From contig NC_066319.1 of assembly GCF_022539315.1 (NCBI RefSeq), forward strand, positions 24,018,093 through 24,082,092: 64,000 bases of DNA, given 5' to 3'. The position numbers were made by a program, and so were the translations under genes. Position 1 is the stretch's first letter; each line of letters begins with the position of its first letter. This document shows, one piece after another, positions 47,723 through 59,000 of the stretch. The notes below the pieces were generated by a model. It ran no database searches. It saw nothing but the letters and a program-made list of their open reading frames with translations, and was not told where the DNA came from. Source of the DNA: Serinus canaria. Its lineage: Eukaryota > Chordata > Aves > Passeriformes > Fringillidae.

Positions 47723-50700
47723 CGGGGCCGGGGGTGCCCACGCCTGCCCGAGCACTGGGAACGGACACTTCTTTATTTTGGTTTTTTTCCCTCCCTCCTG
47801 CGCCCGTGTAGGTGGAGTGGGGCTCTATGTGGGACTCTGCCATTTGGTGTAGTCCTCTTATGCATGTTCCTTTCCTTTCTTTACTTGCCTTCCTGCAGGA
47901 TTTTTTTCTTTTTTTTCTTTTTTTCCTTTCTTCTTTTTTTCTTTTTCTTTTTTGTGGTGGTGTGTGTTTTGTTTTTTCCTGTTCTTTATTATTCCGTGCT
48001 TCACTGTTGGTAGAGCTTTCTTCTCAACCACCTCTGCAGTTTGGTGGGTGCTGATGGTTTAGTACGCTGAGGTTTTTTGGGTGAATTAGTATTTTATTAA
48101 TGCATGGAGCTCTTCATTCAACAACTTCTCAAGTGTCAAAAAATAAGGCTATGAACAGATGTGTTTCAATATGGAGAAATTTCTAAGTTCCTAATTCTTG
48201 GGGGTGGAGGAAAGAGTGCCATTGGAGAGTGGCTTTTGTTTTCGATTGGTGAACAAATGTCATCACATTTCAGTCACGTGCTGTAATATTCTTTGTTCAG
48301 CTATCAAACTATGATATCTGCTACACCTGTTCCCACTTTTTAATTGTAAGTAACGGTGATTGCCTGCAAATCTTATAATTGCAAATGGGAACACTTTCTC
48401 CCTTTCTCTCCCCTTTCTATCCTCTTGGATATTTGTTTGGGCCCAAGCACTGAGCTTGACAATGAACTTTTGTTCACTGTGGAGGCTGCGTGTAAAAAGG
48501 TCCCACTGGGGGTAATAACTGCGTGTCACGAGAAAGTTGTCCTCTGATGTACGGTGGGTCTGAGCATGGAAAAATCAGGTGGGGATGTGCGCTCTGTAAT
48601 GGCAGGGCTAGAGGAGGAGGCAGGCTTCTTTGGGCCAGGCAAATTTTCTTGTGCTGTTGCTTGTTATGAGGTTAAAGGATAGATACTCCTAAACACCCAT
48701 ATGTGTAGATAGAGGCTTCTTTTTTTGATTAGCTGTAGGTTTTCAGATATCAGAAATAAAACGGATTTTGGCTGTCTGTTTATTTTTTTTTCTCTCACTC
48801 CCTCCACCCCCCACTCCCCCCCCGCCCCTTTTTCTCATTGTGCTCACTTCTAACAATGAAGACACCTGCTTAGTTTCAGTTTTGTAACTTGGCTTCCTCT
48901 GGCTTTCCTGCGATTTCCCGGAGTTAGCTGGTGAGACTAGACCTGCTACATAGCAGGGGAATTTCTAACTTTGATGAAGACAGGCTTATTTTGAGGCTTC
49001 ATTTCTGAAAAAAATTACATGTGTTTCAATGCCTTGTTTTAAAAAAGTCTTTAAAATTCTAAAATTCATTACTTCTACCAGGTTAACATTAACTACAGAA
49101 CTTTAATATTGAACTTTTTAGTGATTGTGTATAATACAACTTTAGAGTTTTTATTAAATAGTAACATTAAATTACTACTGAGAACTGAGAAGGATCACAA
49201 AGAAATAAAAAAAATCGTAACTACCCATATTAGTTAAAGAAGTTAATTATCATATCTTAGGAGAAAGATCACAGTCTTTGTAAATTTCGTCTATATCTGT
49301 GCGTGCTTCATGGTAGCTAAATGAAACTTTCTTTGGGTGCATTTTTAAATGTTGATTTTTAGAAAGGAATTCTGTAGCTCAGTAAATGAAACTTTAAAAC
49401 TGTATTTAAAAAATAGATGATGAGGTTCTCAAATGTTTTTAAAACTTTCAACTTCACTATGGTAGAGAGATTATTTTTTGATAGTTATATCAGCTAGGGA
49501 TTTGATCTGATACAGAGGGATTATGGAGCAGCCTCTCTATCCATTCATTTCATGTTGTATAGTAGTGTGTATAGAGTACCTCTTCAAGGTCTTGAGACCC
49601 ATTGTCTAGCAGAAGGTAGGTGCTTGCTCACTGGGAGTACTTGCCACCAGAGGATGTCAGCTATGTCATATCCCAAGATTTCAGCCTTAGTGACCTGAGC
49701 AACAAGAAATTTGGAGTGGATCCCATTATGGGTTTTGGTGATTTTTCCTTTACAGAACATGTTAGCTTTGCTAGCTAATTCAAAATGTTGTGTGGAGGAG
49801 TCTTTGCTATTAATAATTTTTTTGCAATTAGTGTTTTTAAGAATTTTACCTGAAAGTTTTTAATCTTTGCTCTCCTCTATGTGCGTCCTGAACTAGTTTT
49901 GTTGATGGAAGCACGCACTTGAAAGTGGTTTTCTTCCTTTAGGGAAAGTAAAAAAAAAAACTTTCCTTCAAAGAACTTAAAAAAAGCAAAAGTAGGAAAT
50001 TAAAAAGTTAGGCTGCTTAGAAAAAAGTGCTGTTGTGTTTCCCAGGATCAATAGTGAGATCTCGGCTTTAAGTTTAGGTTTTGTAAAGCTCTCTTCAGTG
50101 TAGGCTATTCAGCTTCACCTGTGTTTCAAATATTGGTCCTAACTGTTTCTTATTCCAACTTTACTTTTTTTTAGAGATGTGGTTTTGTGTGTGCCTTTTA
50201 AACTTTACTGTAGAAATTATGATTAAAAAAAATTAAAAATATCTTGGTGTGGATCCTTACAATTTTCATGGACTTCTGTTCTTTTTTTTCTTTTTTTTTG
50301 TTTTTTTTTGGTTTTTTTTTTTTTTAGAAAATAAGATGTGTTTTATAGACTCCTTAAAAAGTTGTATAATTCTGTGTGCAGTTGGAAAGCTTTGATAGTG
50401 AGCCTACCTATCATTTGTGTTGTTCATGCAGTTTGTTTGTATTATAATGAACACATTGTAGCTGTTCAGTTCCTTTATCCTTTTTCTCAGAACCATGAAG
50501 AATTTTATTTGGTCAAATGAATTGATATTACTGGCAATTGTTTGCAATGGAGATTTTTATTTTAGTCAAGTTTGAAGGAACCTGGATGGACTATCTTATT
50601 TCATGTGTTTCTGGCATTTTGCATGGGTACCAGAAACTCAGGGTGAATGTCATGTGAGAAAAGTGTTGGTGACCCTAACCTTTTTACTGTTGTTTCGCGT

Positions 50701-51310
50701 TTGTTGGTTTTACTTGTTTAAAATATTGAATATAAGAAAGAACTTCATAGGGTGATAGAGCTTTGCTTTTTGGAGGGTCATCTCACGGGGATGTGAGCTG
50801 TAAAGCGTCTCCTTCAGGACAGGCTTCTTGTGTAGAAGGGGCAGTTGTAAAAACCTATTCTTAAGCTTCTAATAATATTTCTTCACTGTCCCCTTCACCC
50901 TTTATGCCCACAACTGTGCAGTCACATGTGTAGCTGTATACTAGAAGTGTAAGACTCTACAAAAGGCCTGGCTCCTGTACGTTCGTGAATTGCCCTTGTT
51001 CAATTACTCTGTGCCAGAAAGCAGCTCACATCCTGTTTCTGATGTATTTTTACAGCACAAAGGTTTTTTAGGAAGAAACCATGTAGTGGAAAGGTGGGGC
51101 AGAGCGCAGAAGGTTTTGAGATGTCTGCTGAATGCAAAGGGCTGGTACTTACTTCTGTACCCTGTAATTAGAGGGTATAGAAGGATAGTTTTTATAGGTA
51201 CCTTACAGTAATATTTCCTCTTCAGTATAGCACAAAGCCAGTGTCTGGCTTGTGCTGGTGGTGGAGATATGCATTATGCAGGCAAAAAAATAATTTTATT
51301 TACATTTGGT

Positions 51311-51322
51311 GGGGGGGGGGGG
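51311..51322 (+). repeat. G12 homopolymer
   Basis: Twelve guanines in an otherwise AT-rich stretch. Quadruplex-prone and possibly length-variable. Confidence 0.85.
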
Positions 51323-53752
51323 CAACTTTGTATTTTCTCATTTTTCTTTTCATTTTTTTCCATATGGCACATAGAGTCTCATTAAAAAAAAATAAAATGC
51401 AGCCACTTTGTTTCTTTCATAAGTTTTTATTTATGGCGCCTGCACTTTACAAAGTTCCTCTCTGGACTGAAATTGTTAAAGTGTGATTTAAAGTTTGTTT
51501 GATTCTGCTTTTGTATGTCAAAACTTGACAAACGTGAAGTGTAGATCATAGAAAGGCTGTAAAATGTACAGAAATCTAAAAAGTTTTTTAAAAGTACTTA
51601 TTTCTGAGGAAAGATGCACTTGCATCTTTCAGACTTAGCAGTTAGAATCACCTGTCCCTAAAATATTTTTTAAGTGTAGGAAGTTCTAACAGGTCCCTTC
51701 CTTTGGTCTTCCCTGCCTACTGTCCTAACAAAGCCCCAACTATACCACAGAATCTTTTGTTTTAATACTTTGATCATTCCAGGTTTTTGAGGAAAAAATG
51801 TGCTACATGATAGAGGCTTATCTGCAGCATTATTTTCTGGCATACTGTTGACACCAGCTTAATATCTCTGGTGGAATAAGTTCCCTATTCCTTAAAAGCT
51901 CTTTGCCTAGATGGTTTGACCTATTATTTGTTCCCTCTTGCCCGAGATTTCTTGTTTGCTGTCATTACAAATGCTCACTCTTTTGATTAGAGACTGTATG
52001 CTCAAAGCATGCTTTGAAAAACTGCACACCACAAAACAAACATGCTGCCTCCACCCCCCAGACCCCAACCCAAGCCTGTTTGTTGTTGCTGGTGGGAATG
52101 CATCTATAAGTAGTACAGGAGTAGTGAGGCTCTGCTTCCTCTGAGCTCTGTTCTAGGCCTCGTTCATACAGCTTCTATGCGTTTTTAATGTCCAGTTTCT
52201 TAAAATGTGTGTTTTCTGATTCCACCCTTCTACCTGACAGTACTGCACTTGTAGGACAAGGGAGAAAGTTCACTTGGTACAGAAGTTGTGTCACCTGCCT
52301 CTGAAGTGAGGGACTCTACCTTTGCATGTGTAATTAAAAGTACACTTTGAAAATGTGTGTTTCTTGAATTACAGTATGGATATGTGAGTAGTTAAACCAA
52401 ATGAGGGCAGATTTGAGCCTGTGACTCTAAGATGGCCTGTGAGAGAACTCTAACAGAGCAGCCAGGCTTAGGGGTGGTTCAGCTTCCTTGTTTCTGCGTA
52501 TGAAATACAAGCTGTCAGTATGAAAGGGAGAAGGAACATTGATTCCTTCCCCTCTTCCACTTCAGCCCTGCAGATCCAAGTTAACTGTATGGATCCCGAA
52601 GGCAGCATAGTTGTGAACGGTTAATTGAGGAGATCGAGTGGTATCCTATTGAAGCCTTAAATTGTTTTAACAAAACTTCTGAGTAATCGCAATAATTATT
52701 TTCTGATAAGCTGGCTGATAGTAACTATGGCAACAGCTGTCTGGCCTACGGACAGCATTGCTGTATTGACAAAACCTTTAGATGCTCCTGAGGCCTCTTG
52801 CCTTTATAGGGAAGTGCATCAGGATGACTTTCAGGTGACTGACGCATCACCATTTCTTTCTCTTGCAGTGGGATGCTGTCTTTCTCTTGGCCCAGCCTTT
52901 TCCTTTTGCATGGTCCTTTTTCTTTTGCATGTTTCTGCAGGTGCTGCCTGCTAGCCTGGAAATGCTGCAAAGACTGTCTTGTACTACAAGGACTAGGGAA
53001 ACATATAAGTTCCTAGGTGGAATTTTATATGTGTATTATTGTTTTTTTAGTTGTTTTAATAATAATAATCCAGAGTTCAGGGAAGTGGGAGGGGAAAAAA
53101 AAAGGAGGACTTTTTCATTTTGTTCCCTGCTTGTTTCCTTCCTCGATTAAAACCTTCTTAGAACAGACTGGTAGGGGGAGCTGCCATTCCCTTTACTGAA
53201 GTACAGCATATTCCTCTCTGAGGCCTACGCTGAGACACAGCTATTTAATTTTCAGCTAAGAGCCACTTCTTTTCAGAAGAGAGAGGTAAGCCCCTGCTTC
53301 AGCACATTGTAGAAATGGAGGAGGAGAGCAATTTGTTTCCAGATAACTGAATTCTGGACAGGGAGAATAAGCCCCTCACCAAACATACTTTTCCTATTGC
53401 TATTCAAAAGAGTACTCTTTAATGTTATTAAATGTAGCAGTCTTGGGAGGAAAGCCCCATAAATTCTTGTTGCATTTCAGTAAAAGATGCTAAAAAGCTA
53501 CAGCAAACTCTGTGTGTTTGAAAGTAGCCAAACTGCTATTTTGTGAGGACTCTTGGTCAGCTGACGTTTATTTCTGCAGAGATCTTTGGCATCTTAACTT
53601 CAGTGCATGAGAACTGGTTATCGATCCTGCTTACCTGACGTTTACCAGCAGCAGTCTCCCCATTTGGGGTGTGTGTGTTGTTTGCAGGCCTGTGGAAATG
53701 TGCAATATGGCCTACATCTGGTCTCATCTTGGGTAAGAATGTGCTCATGGAA

Positions 53753-53771
53753 ACTACAGGCCCCAGTGTGC
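53753..53771 (+). promoter_or_regulatory. SBF/ZNF143 (Staf) motif, plus orientation
   Basis: ACTACAGGCCCCAGTGTGC closely follows the vertebrate Staf-binding (SBF2-type) consensus ACTACANNTCCCAGNNTGC, with one deviation in the central run (C for T). ZNF143 and THAP11/HCF-1 bind such sites at promoters and loop anchors. It is the left arm of an inverted pair. Confidence 0.6.
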
Positions 53772-53820
53772 AGTGCTCTGTTTTTATTGCAATGGCCTGC
53801 CCGGATAGTGCTATCCTAAG

Positions 53821-53839
53821 GCATCCTGGGACCTGTAGT
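53821..53839 (-). promoter_or_regulatory. SBF/ZNF143 (Staf) motif, minus orientation
   Basis: On the minus strand this reads ACTACAGGTCCCAGGATGC, a full match to the SBF-type consensus. It faces the plus-strand copy at 53753-53771 across a 49 bp spacer. Confidence 0.65.
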
Positions 53840-55965
53840 TTTCTTGAGCAGAAGGGGAGGATTTGGAGTGAAGCATCTAAGATGATATCATATTCTTGAA
53901 ACACAGTTCTCAATACCTTATCCAGTTCTTGTTAGTCAGCTTAAGCCTGTGCAGCAGTCAGGTATTTTTGTTTACAAGTCAAAAATGGTTTATAGCTGCA
54001 TAATATGTTTAGAGAAAAGCAGTCAGTGAAGGAAGTCTTCCAACTGCTTATGTTTTTGTACAAAGAATATATTAATTGTACTAACAGCTTGCTTCATCTG
54101 TGATTGCAAGTATTTTATTTGATATTCTGGGGATTTTTAATCTTTCAGAGCAATGTTATGGATGGAAACATTTGGCAGAAGGGGATTTCTGTTACTGGCG
54201 GTGTGGCAGCCATGTTGTCCTTTCCAGTTGCTGGGAGGACAGTGGGTCACAGTGGATTTCTTTTCACACAGTGAAAGGGATTTTTAACAGCATTTTTAAC
54301 TGATGAGAATTCGCTTCTCTGCTGTGTTTCTTGAGAGTGAGTGATGACATAGCTGTCCTATGCATCAGAGCAGGGGATCCAATTTATGTTCATGCTGTGG
54401 GGGCTGGTGACTCCATTGCTGGTTCCCAAGGGGACACACGGTCACAAACACAGGTACTGGCAGATGCCACCAGAAGCAGAACACATCTGGCAGTTTTTGT
54501 CAGGTGTGTTTAGACCTGACTGCTGCACTTGTACTCGCGTCAAAGAATGTGAGGTGTTTCTGAAGCAGGTATACAGTAATAGTAACTTTTCAGAATATTT
54601 TCTTTATATCTGTAGAAATTGTGTATTTTCACACAACACTTTGTCAGATTTGCCAAAGTTCAAATGGACATTAAGTTGATTTTGGTAGTTCATCCAGCAA
54701 CAAGTTTAATATCTGCTGTAATCTTGTGTGCCGTGATTTGGATAATGCAGTTAATTTTCAAGTGAGCAAACACTAAACTTTAACTGATCTCTGTCAATTT
54801 CTTTGTTTTTCAGTTTGTATGAGATATTAATATAAAAAGGTTTGTATTTAAGTGTCAGACAACATGAAATACATTTTTAAAAATGTTTTTGGAGAAATTA
54901 ATTAGAGGTCCAGTCTTGCAAGAGGTCATGTTATTTAACCCTAAGTCTTGCAAAAGTTAGAGAGAATAGCTGAATGCCTGAAATCAGAAACTCTATAAGT
55001 AGCGGCAGGATTAAGACCTCCAGGCTTCTAATGTTGGAAAGTAGCTTCTTTGTAATCATCATAATTAGCTAATATCTAGGTCTGTGTGACAAAATTATTT
55101 TTCTTTTAGTAAGTGTTCAAAAATACTACTCATTATAAATTCAGAACTCACATGTGCTTCATAGGTTGTGCAAAAAACCACCCAAAGCCTAAAAAAAGTT
55201 GCTAATTTCTTCACCTGTACAGATTATGTCTATGAGAGATATTTAGGTGGTAATAGCTTCCTTGAGTATTTTGTCAGCACTGATACATTGTACACACTAT
55301 ATGTTGCTGACACTGTTTAAAACTGATACAAAAAGATAAAGAGATTAGTCTAAAACCTTACAGATGCTGTAATTGTAAAGGACTTCGTAAACAGTAATAT
55401 TGTTTTCTTAAAGTGTTCCCAGCCCCTTGACAGCCCATGTGGAGCAAATTGCTGACAGGACGGGCACTTAGCTGAAATAGTTACTATTAGTATCTTGACA
55501 TGATTAGAAAGGCTGACATTGTTGCTATGCGAGGATGAAATTGCCGTTCATTGGCTGCTTGGGCCTATACAACAGGCAAGAGAAGAAGACAAGATACATC
55601 TATATGTAGTGGAAAGATGATGTGTCTTGTCCTTCAAGGACGTTTTACCTTCTGTAGAGAGCCTGCAGCAGTGCCCTTTGTAACGCTCCTGTGTCAGGGT
55701 ATCCTAGATAAGGAAAGTGAGAAGTAAGGATGTACAAAAGGGTTTGATGCACAGTTGTAAAGAAAAACTTCTGTAAGTACTTCTTATCTCATAAGAGCAA
55801 ATCTGTTCTCATCTTTGAAGAAATTGTGGCCCTTCTCAAGCCAATGGGAAACTTCACAGTTTAATTGAGAGTACCAGGATTTTTTTCCCCCCAAAATATA
55901 GGTTTAGGTGGATTTTGCAGGCCTGAAGCTCTGGACAAAATTTGAAGAATCTGGCATCTGTTTAA

Positions 55966-56039
55966 GAGGCTGCTGGTGATCCCTCGGGGTACTTTGGCAC
56001 CAGAGGCTAATGGTGATCCCTCTGGGTACTTTGTCTCCT
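55966..56039 (+). repeat. 37 bp tandem duplication, two copies
   Basis: Two adjacent copies starting GAGGCT (55966 and 56003) share GGTGATCCCTC and GGGTACTTTG with a few mismatches. This is a simple local duplication with no larger array. Confidence 0.85.
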
Positions 56040-59000
56040 AGTGTCTTTGCTATGCCTTTAAAAAGGGGTTAATATTGAGCTCTTGTAATGGTTTGTAAGA
56101 ACTTGGAATCAATTTATTCAGGGCTTTTACTTAATTTGTTAGCACAACAAAATTTTGCATGAAAGCCAGAAATTAGTCCTTGATGTGTCCAAGGAATACT
56201 TTCTGTATCTATCCCTCTTGCTAGTGTGACATTGAAATATTTAGTCTGAAATTTGAATAACCTGATTCATGATGGACTTAAAAAAAAATTAAGCCCAAAC
56301 AATTAAAAGCACAATAAAAATCCAACCCCCCAACCCCCCAGCCTCACTAACAAGCCTTTTTCATAACTCTGTAAAAGGACTACAGTGGCCTATATTGCTA
56401 ATAATGAAGTTTTTTGGTAATTTGCATCTATCTGGAGCTTCAGATACCACTTCGCTGCTGCTTAGCTTGCAGTAATTGTCTCTGATAAGCATCTTCATCA
56501 TGTAAATCTATTGTGTGTAGCATGAATTTGCTGTATTAAGGATGCTTTTGTCAGTGACCCCAAAAGGAAAGGATGTGGCTACCTCAGCTTCCCTTTTTAC
56601 CCTATCAGAGAGTACATTCTGGTCAGAAAAAAATTGGGAAGTGCTAGCCAGGTTTGTGCTGTTTCTGAATGCTGGGTACCTGCCCTTGAGTCTACTGCAG
56701 TTCTTCTCCCAAGGAGGAAACCCACCACACCATACCTTTTATTTTGCGGTCTTAGAGAATTGTGCTGAAGTCAGTGGATTTGTCACTATGAAATTTGTTT
56801 CAGAATCAGCCTTAGTTTCCACTTTCTACCTGCAATTTTGCTTATTTTGCCTGCTCTACTTTCTTTTGAATGTCAGCCTCTAAAATAAACATGGAAATAC
56901 CCTCCCTTCCCATAATTCTCATCCATGTTGTAGCAGTTTCTTTTTGCCATAAGACTTACAATGTCTTCTTTCACCTTACTTCTTGCAGGAATTGCATCTG
57001 GATTCCTCACTGTTGAGGAAGAGCTTGTGTAGTATTTAGTGTAATGAAATGTTTTTTCCTATCTGACTACTTTCTTTCCACTCAGTCAAAAACCTGGTGG
57101 CCTTGGCCTGGGAGGTGCAGGTGCAGGGTTAGTGCCCTACTGTTGTAACAGTATCTTCTCAGCTGCAGATTCCATTAGTTGGGCGTAGGTCAGTGCCCCT
57201 CAAATACCTACCTCAGGTTATATTGCACTGACGTTGTCATTGCTACAAAATTGCATGAGCAACAATCATTGCTCCTTCCTGAAGTGAGATAAAATTGTTG
57301 GATTCCTCACCATTTGGGACCTTCTTTCTGGCTTCCTTTTTCTAACTTAGTCTACACTTCTGTGCTCATGGTTGTTTTTGTTTAAAAATGCTGGTTTTTC
57401 CTTATACTTAATTAATTTTTAATATATTATGTGATTTAATGATCATGTATATAGATCATCTCACTCCAACTCACTTGAAAGCTTAAACTAAGGAAGGGCA
57501 GAAGTATCTGTTAATCCCTGTTTGTGTGTAGAAAGTACTATACATTAGACATGCCAGTACTTTTCTCTCAAGTAAACCAGAAGCTCCTGTCATTTTTTCA
57601 GAAACTCTAGCATAAATTGGGAAATGGAGTTAAATACTATCTGCATATTTTTAAACATATTTTTGCCATATTCCCACATATGCAGGATGCATTCTAACCC
57701 TTTTCCTATGACACCTCTTTGGTATTCCAATTGGCAGTAAGACTCATGTGGGTTTCTTGGGGATCAGAAATTGCATTAGAAGGGGACTTAAAATGATACA
57801 GTAAATGTTCTTGTATATTTCTAGTCTTCATGGCTTCCACCACCACCCCCTTCTCCCCCCCACAGGATAATAACCAGAGTTTAAATTGATAGGAACTGTG
57901 ATTTTTCTCGAAGATGTTATAAAAAGAAAAAAACCCAAAAAACCACAACAACACTGTTCTTGAAATGGTAAGGAGAGGAATATGTAAGGACAAAGTAATG
58001 AGAGGAGTGCATGAGAATTTGTGTGCATGTGCCTGTGTGTAGAGAGATATATTTAAACATCTTTTGTAGTACAACAATAAGATCATTAAAAATCTGGGCA
58101 TTAATTTTTAAACAAAATTATCTGTTTAAAGAGTAACTTTGCAAAGCAGTCTCAATAATGATGGGCACTACACTGATATCACAGTAGTGTGAGTGTTGCT
58201 CTTGATACAACTGCATATCAGCATACACAAATGCATACTGGTGTAGGCAGCACAAGTTTAGTACTCCTCACTCTTTTGTCTCATCTTAGTCACTGCTGTT
58301 GTGGTAAATCTTCCTGCCACAGGGTGGTTGGCTCCATCTTCTAGGACAATGTTTGTGTAGGGCTGTTGTATATGTGGAATCAGTGGATCCCAGGAGAGCA
58401 GGAGAAGATTGTGATGATGTTGGTGTGAGAGGATGTGAAGGAGTGGCCCTCAGCAGCATGTTACTGCCTTCCCCTCTGGGTGAAGCACCCTAGCCCCTTG
58501 GGAATAAAAATAATTGGCTGCCACAACAGCCTTCTTAAAATTGCCAATCCGTTTGTTCAGAAAGTGCAATCACACCATGCTCTGTGATACCTTTCACTCT
58601 CTGTCAGCATTGTGAAGGTTGAAAATGATATGCCTTTCAATTGTTTATAGTAGCCAGTAAAATTAGATAAACCTACAATTTATTCTTCCAACTTTAAGTA
58701 AACAGTCAGTTAAAAATCTGTGGCAATCAATGTGACTAAAACTGTTTTGGACACTTAGTTTACTTGTAGCTGAAGTCTACTTCCATTGTACAGCAGTCTT
58801 GCACTTTTCTTCCCTTAAATGCTAATTGTATGATTATGTGATTCCATGTTAAGTTGGTCCAGTGATTCAGTGTTATGTTTGTAACCTAGTGTGTAAATCT
58901 TTTTACTTGTGTTGAATTATCATGGTTTTGTGAAAAAAGGAACTATAAAGAGTATGGTTACTTGAATTCTTCCTTTCAGATTAGTGACTACCATCTGTAC

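Larger units (their letters stand above)
44880..47800. promoter_or_regulatory. PHF21A: Large CpG island, inferred PHF21A promoter and 5' UTR
   Basis: About 2.9 kb of very high G+C and CpG density. PHF21A (BHC80) is a PHD-finger protein that binds unmethylated H3K4 in the LSD1-CoREST complex. The assignment is by synteny: in human, PHF21A and CREB3L1 are adjacent and transcribed away from each other. In the window CREB3L1 faces left, so the next gene to the right should be PHF21A on the plus strand, starting at such an island. Sequence support is limited to promoter-like features: ETS-type TTCCTG words (about 45747, 45793, 45879), a YY1-like AACATGGC at 45606-45613, and a candidate first-exon donor at 47720. 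No PHF21A coding exon is visible, which fits a gene known for long 5' UTR introns. Long open frames here are compositional. Confidence 0.6.

Noticed and set aside
52748..52760. GGACAGC word as a REST/RE1 site
   Set aside because: Only the half-site is present; the TTCAGCACC half is missing at any usual spacing.
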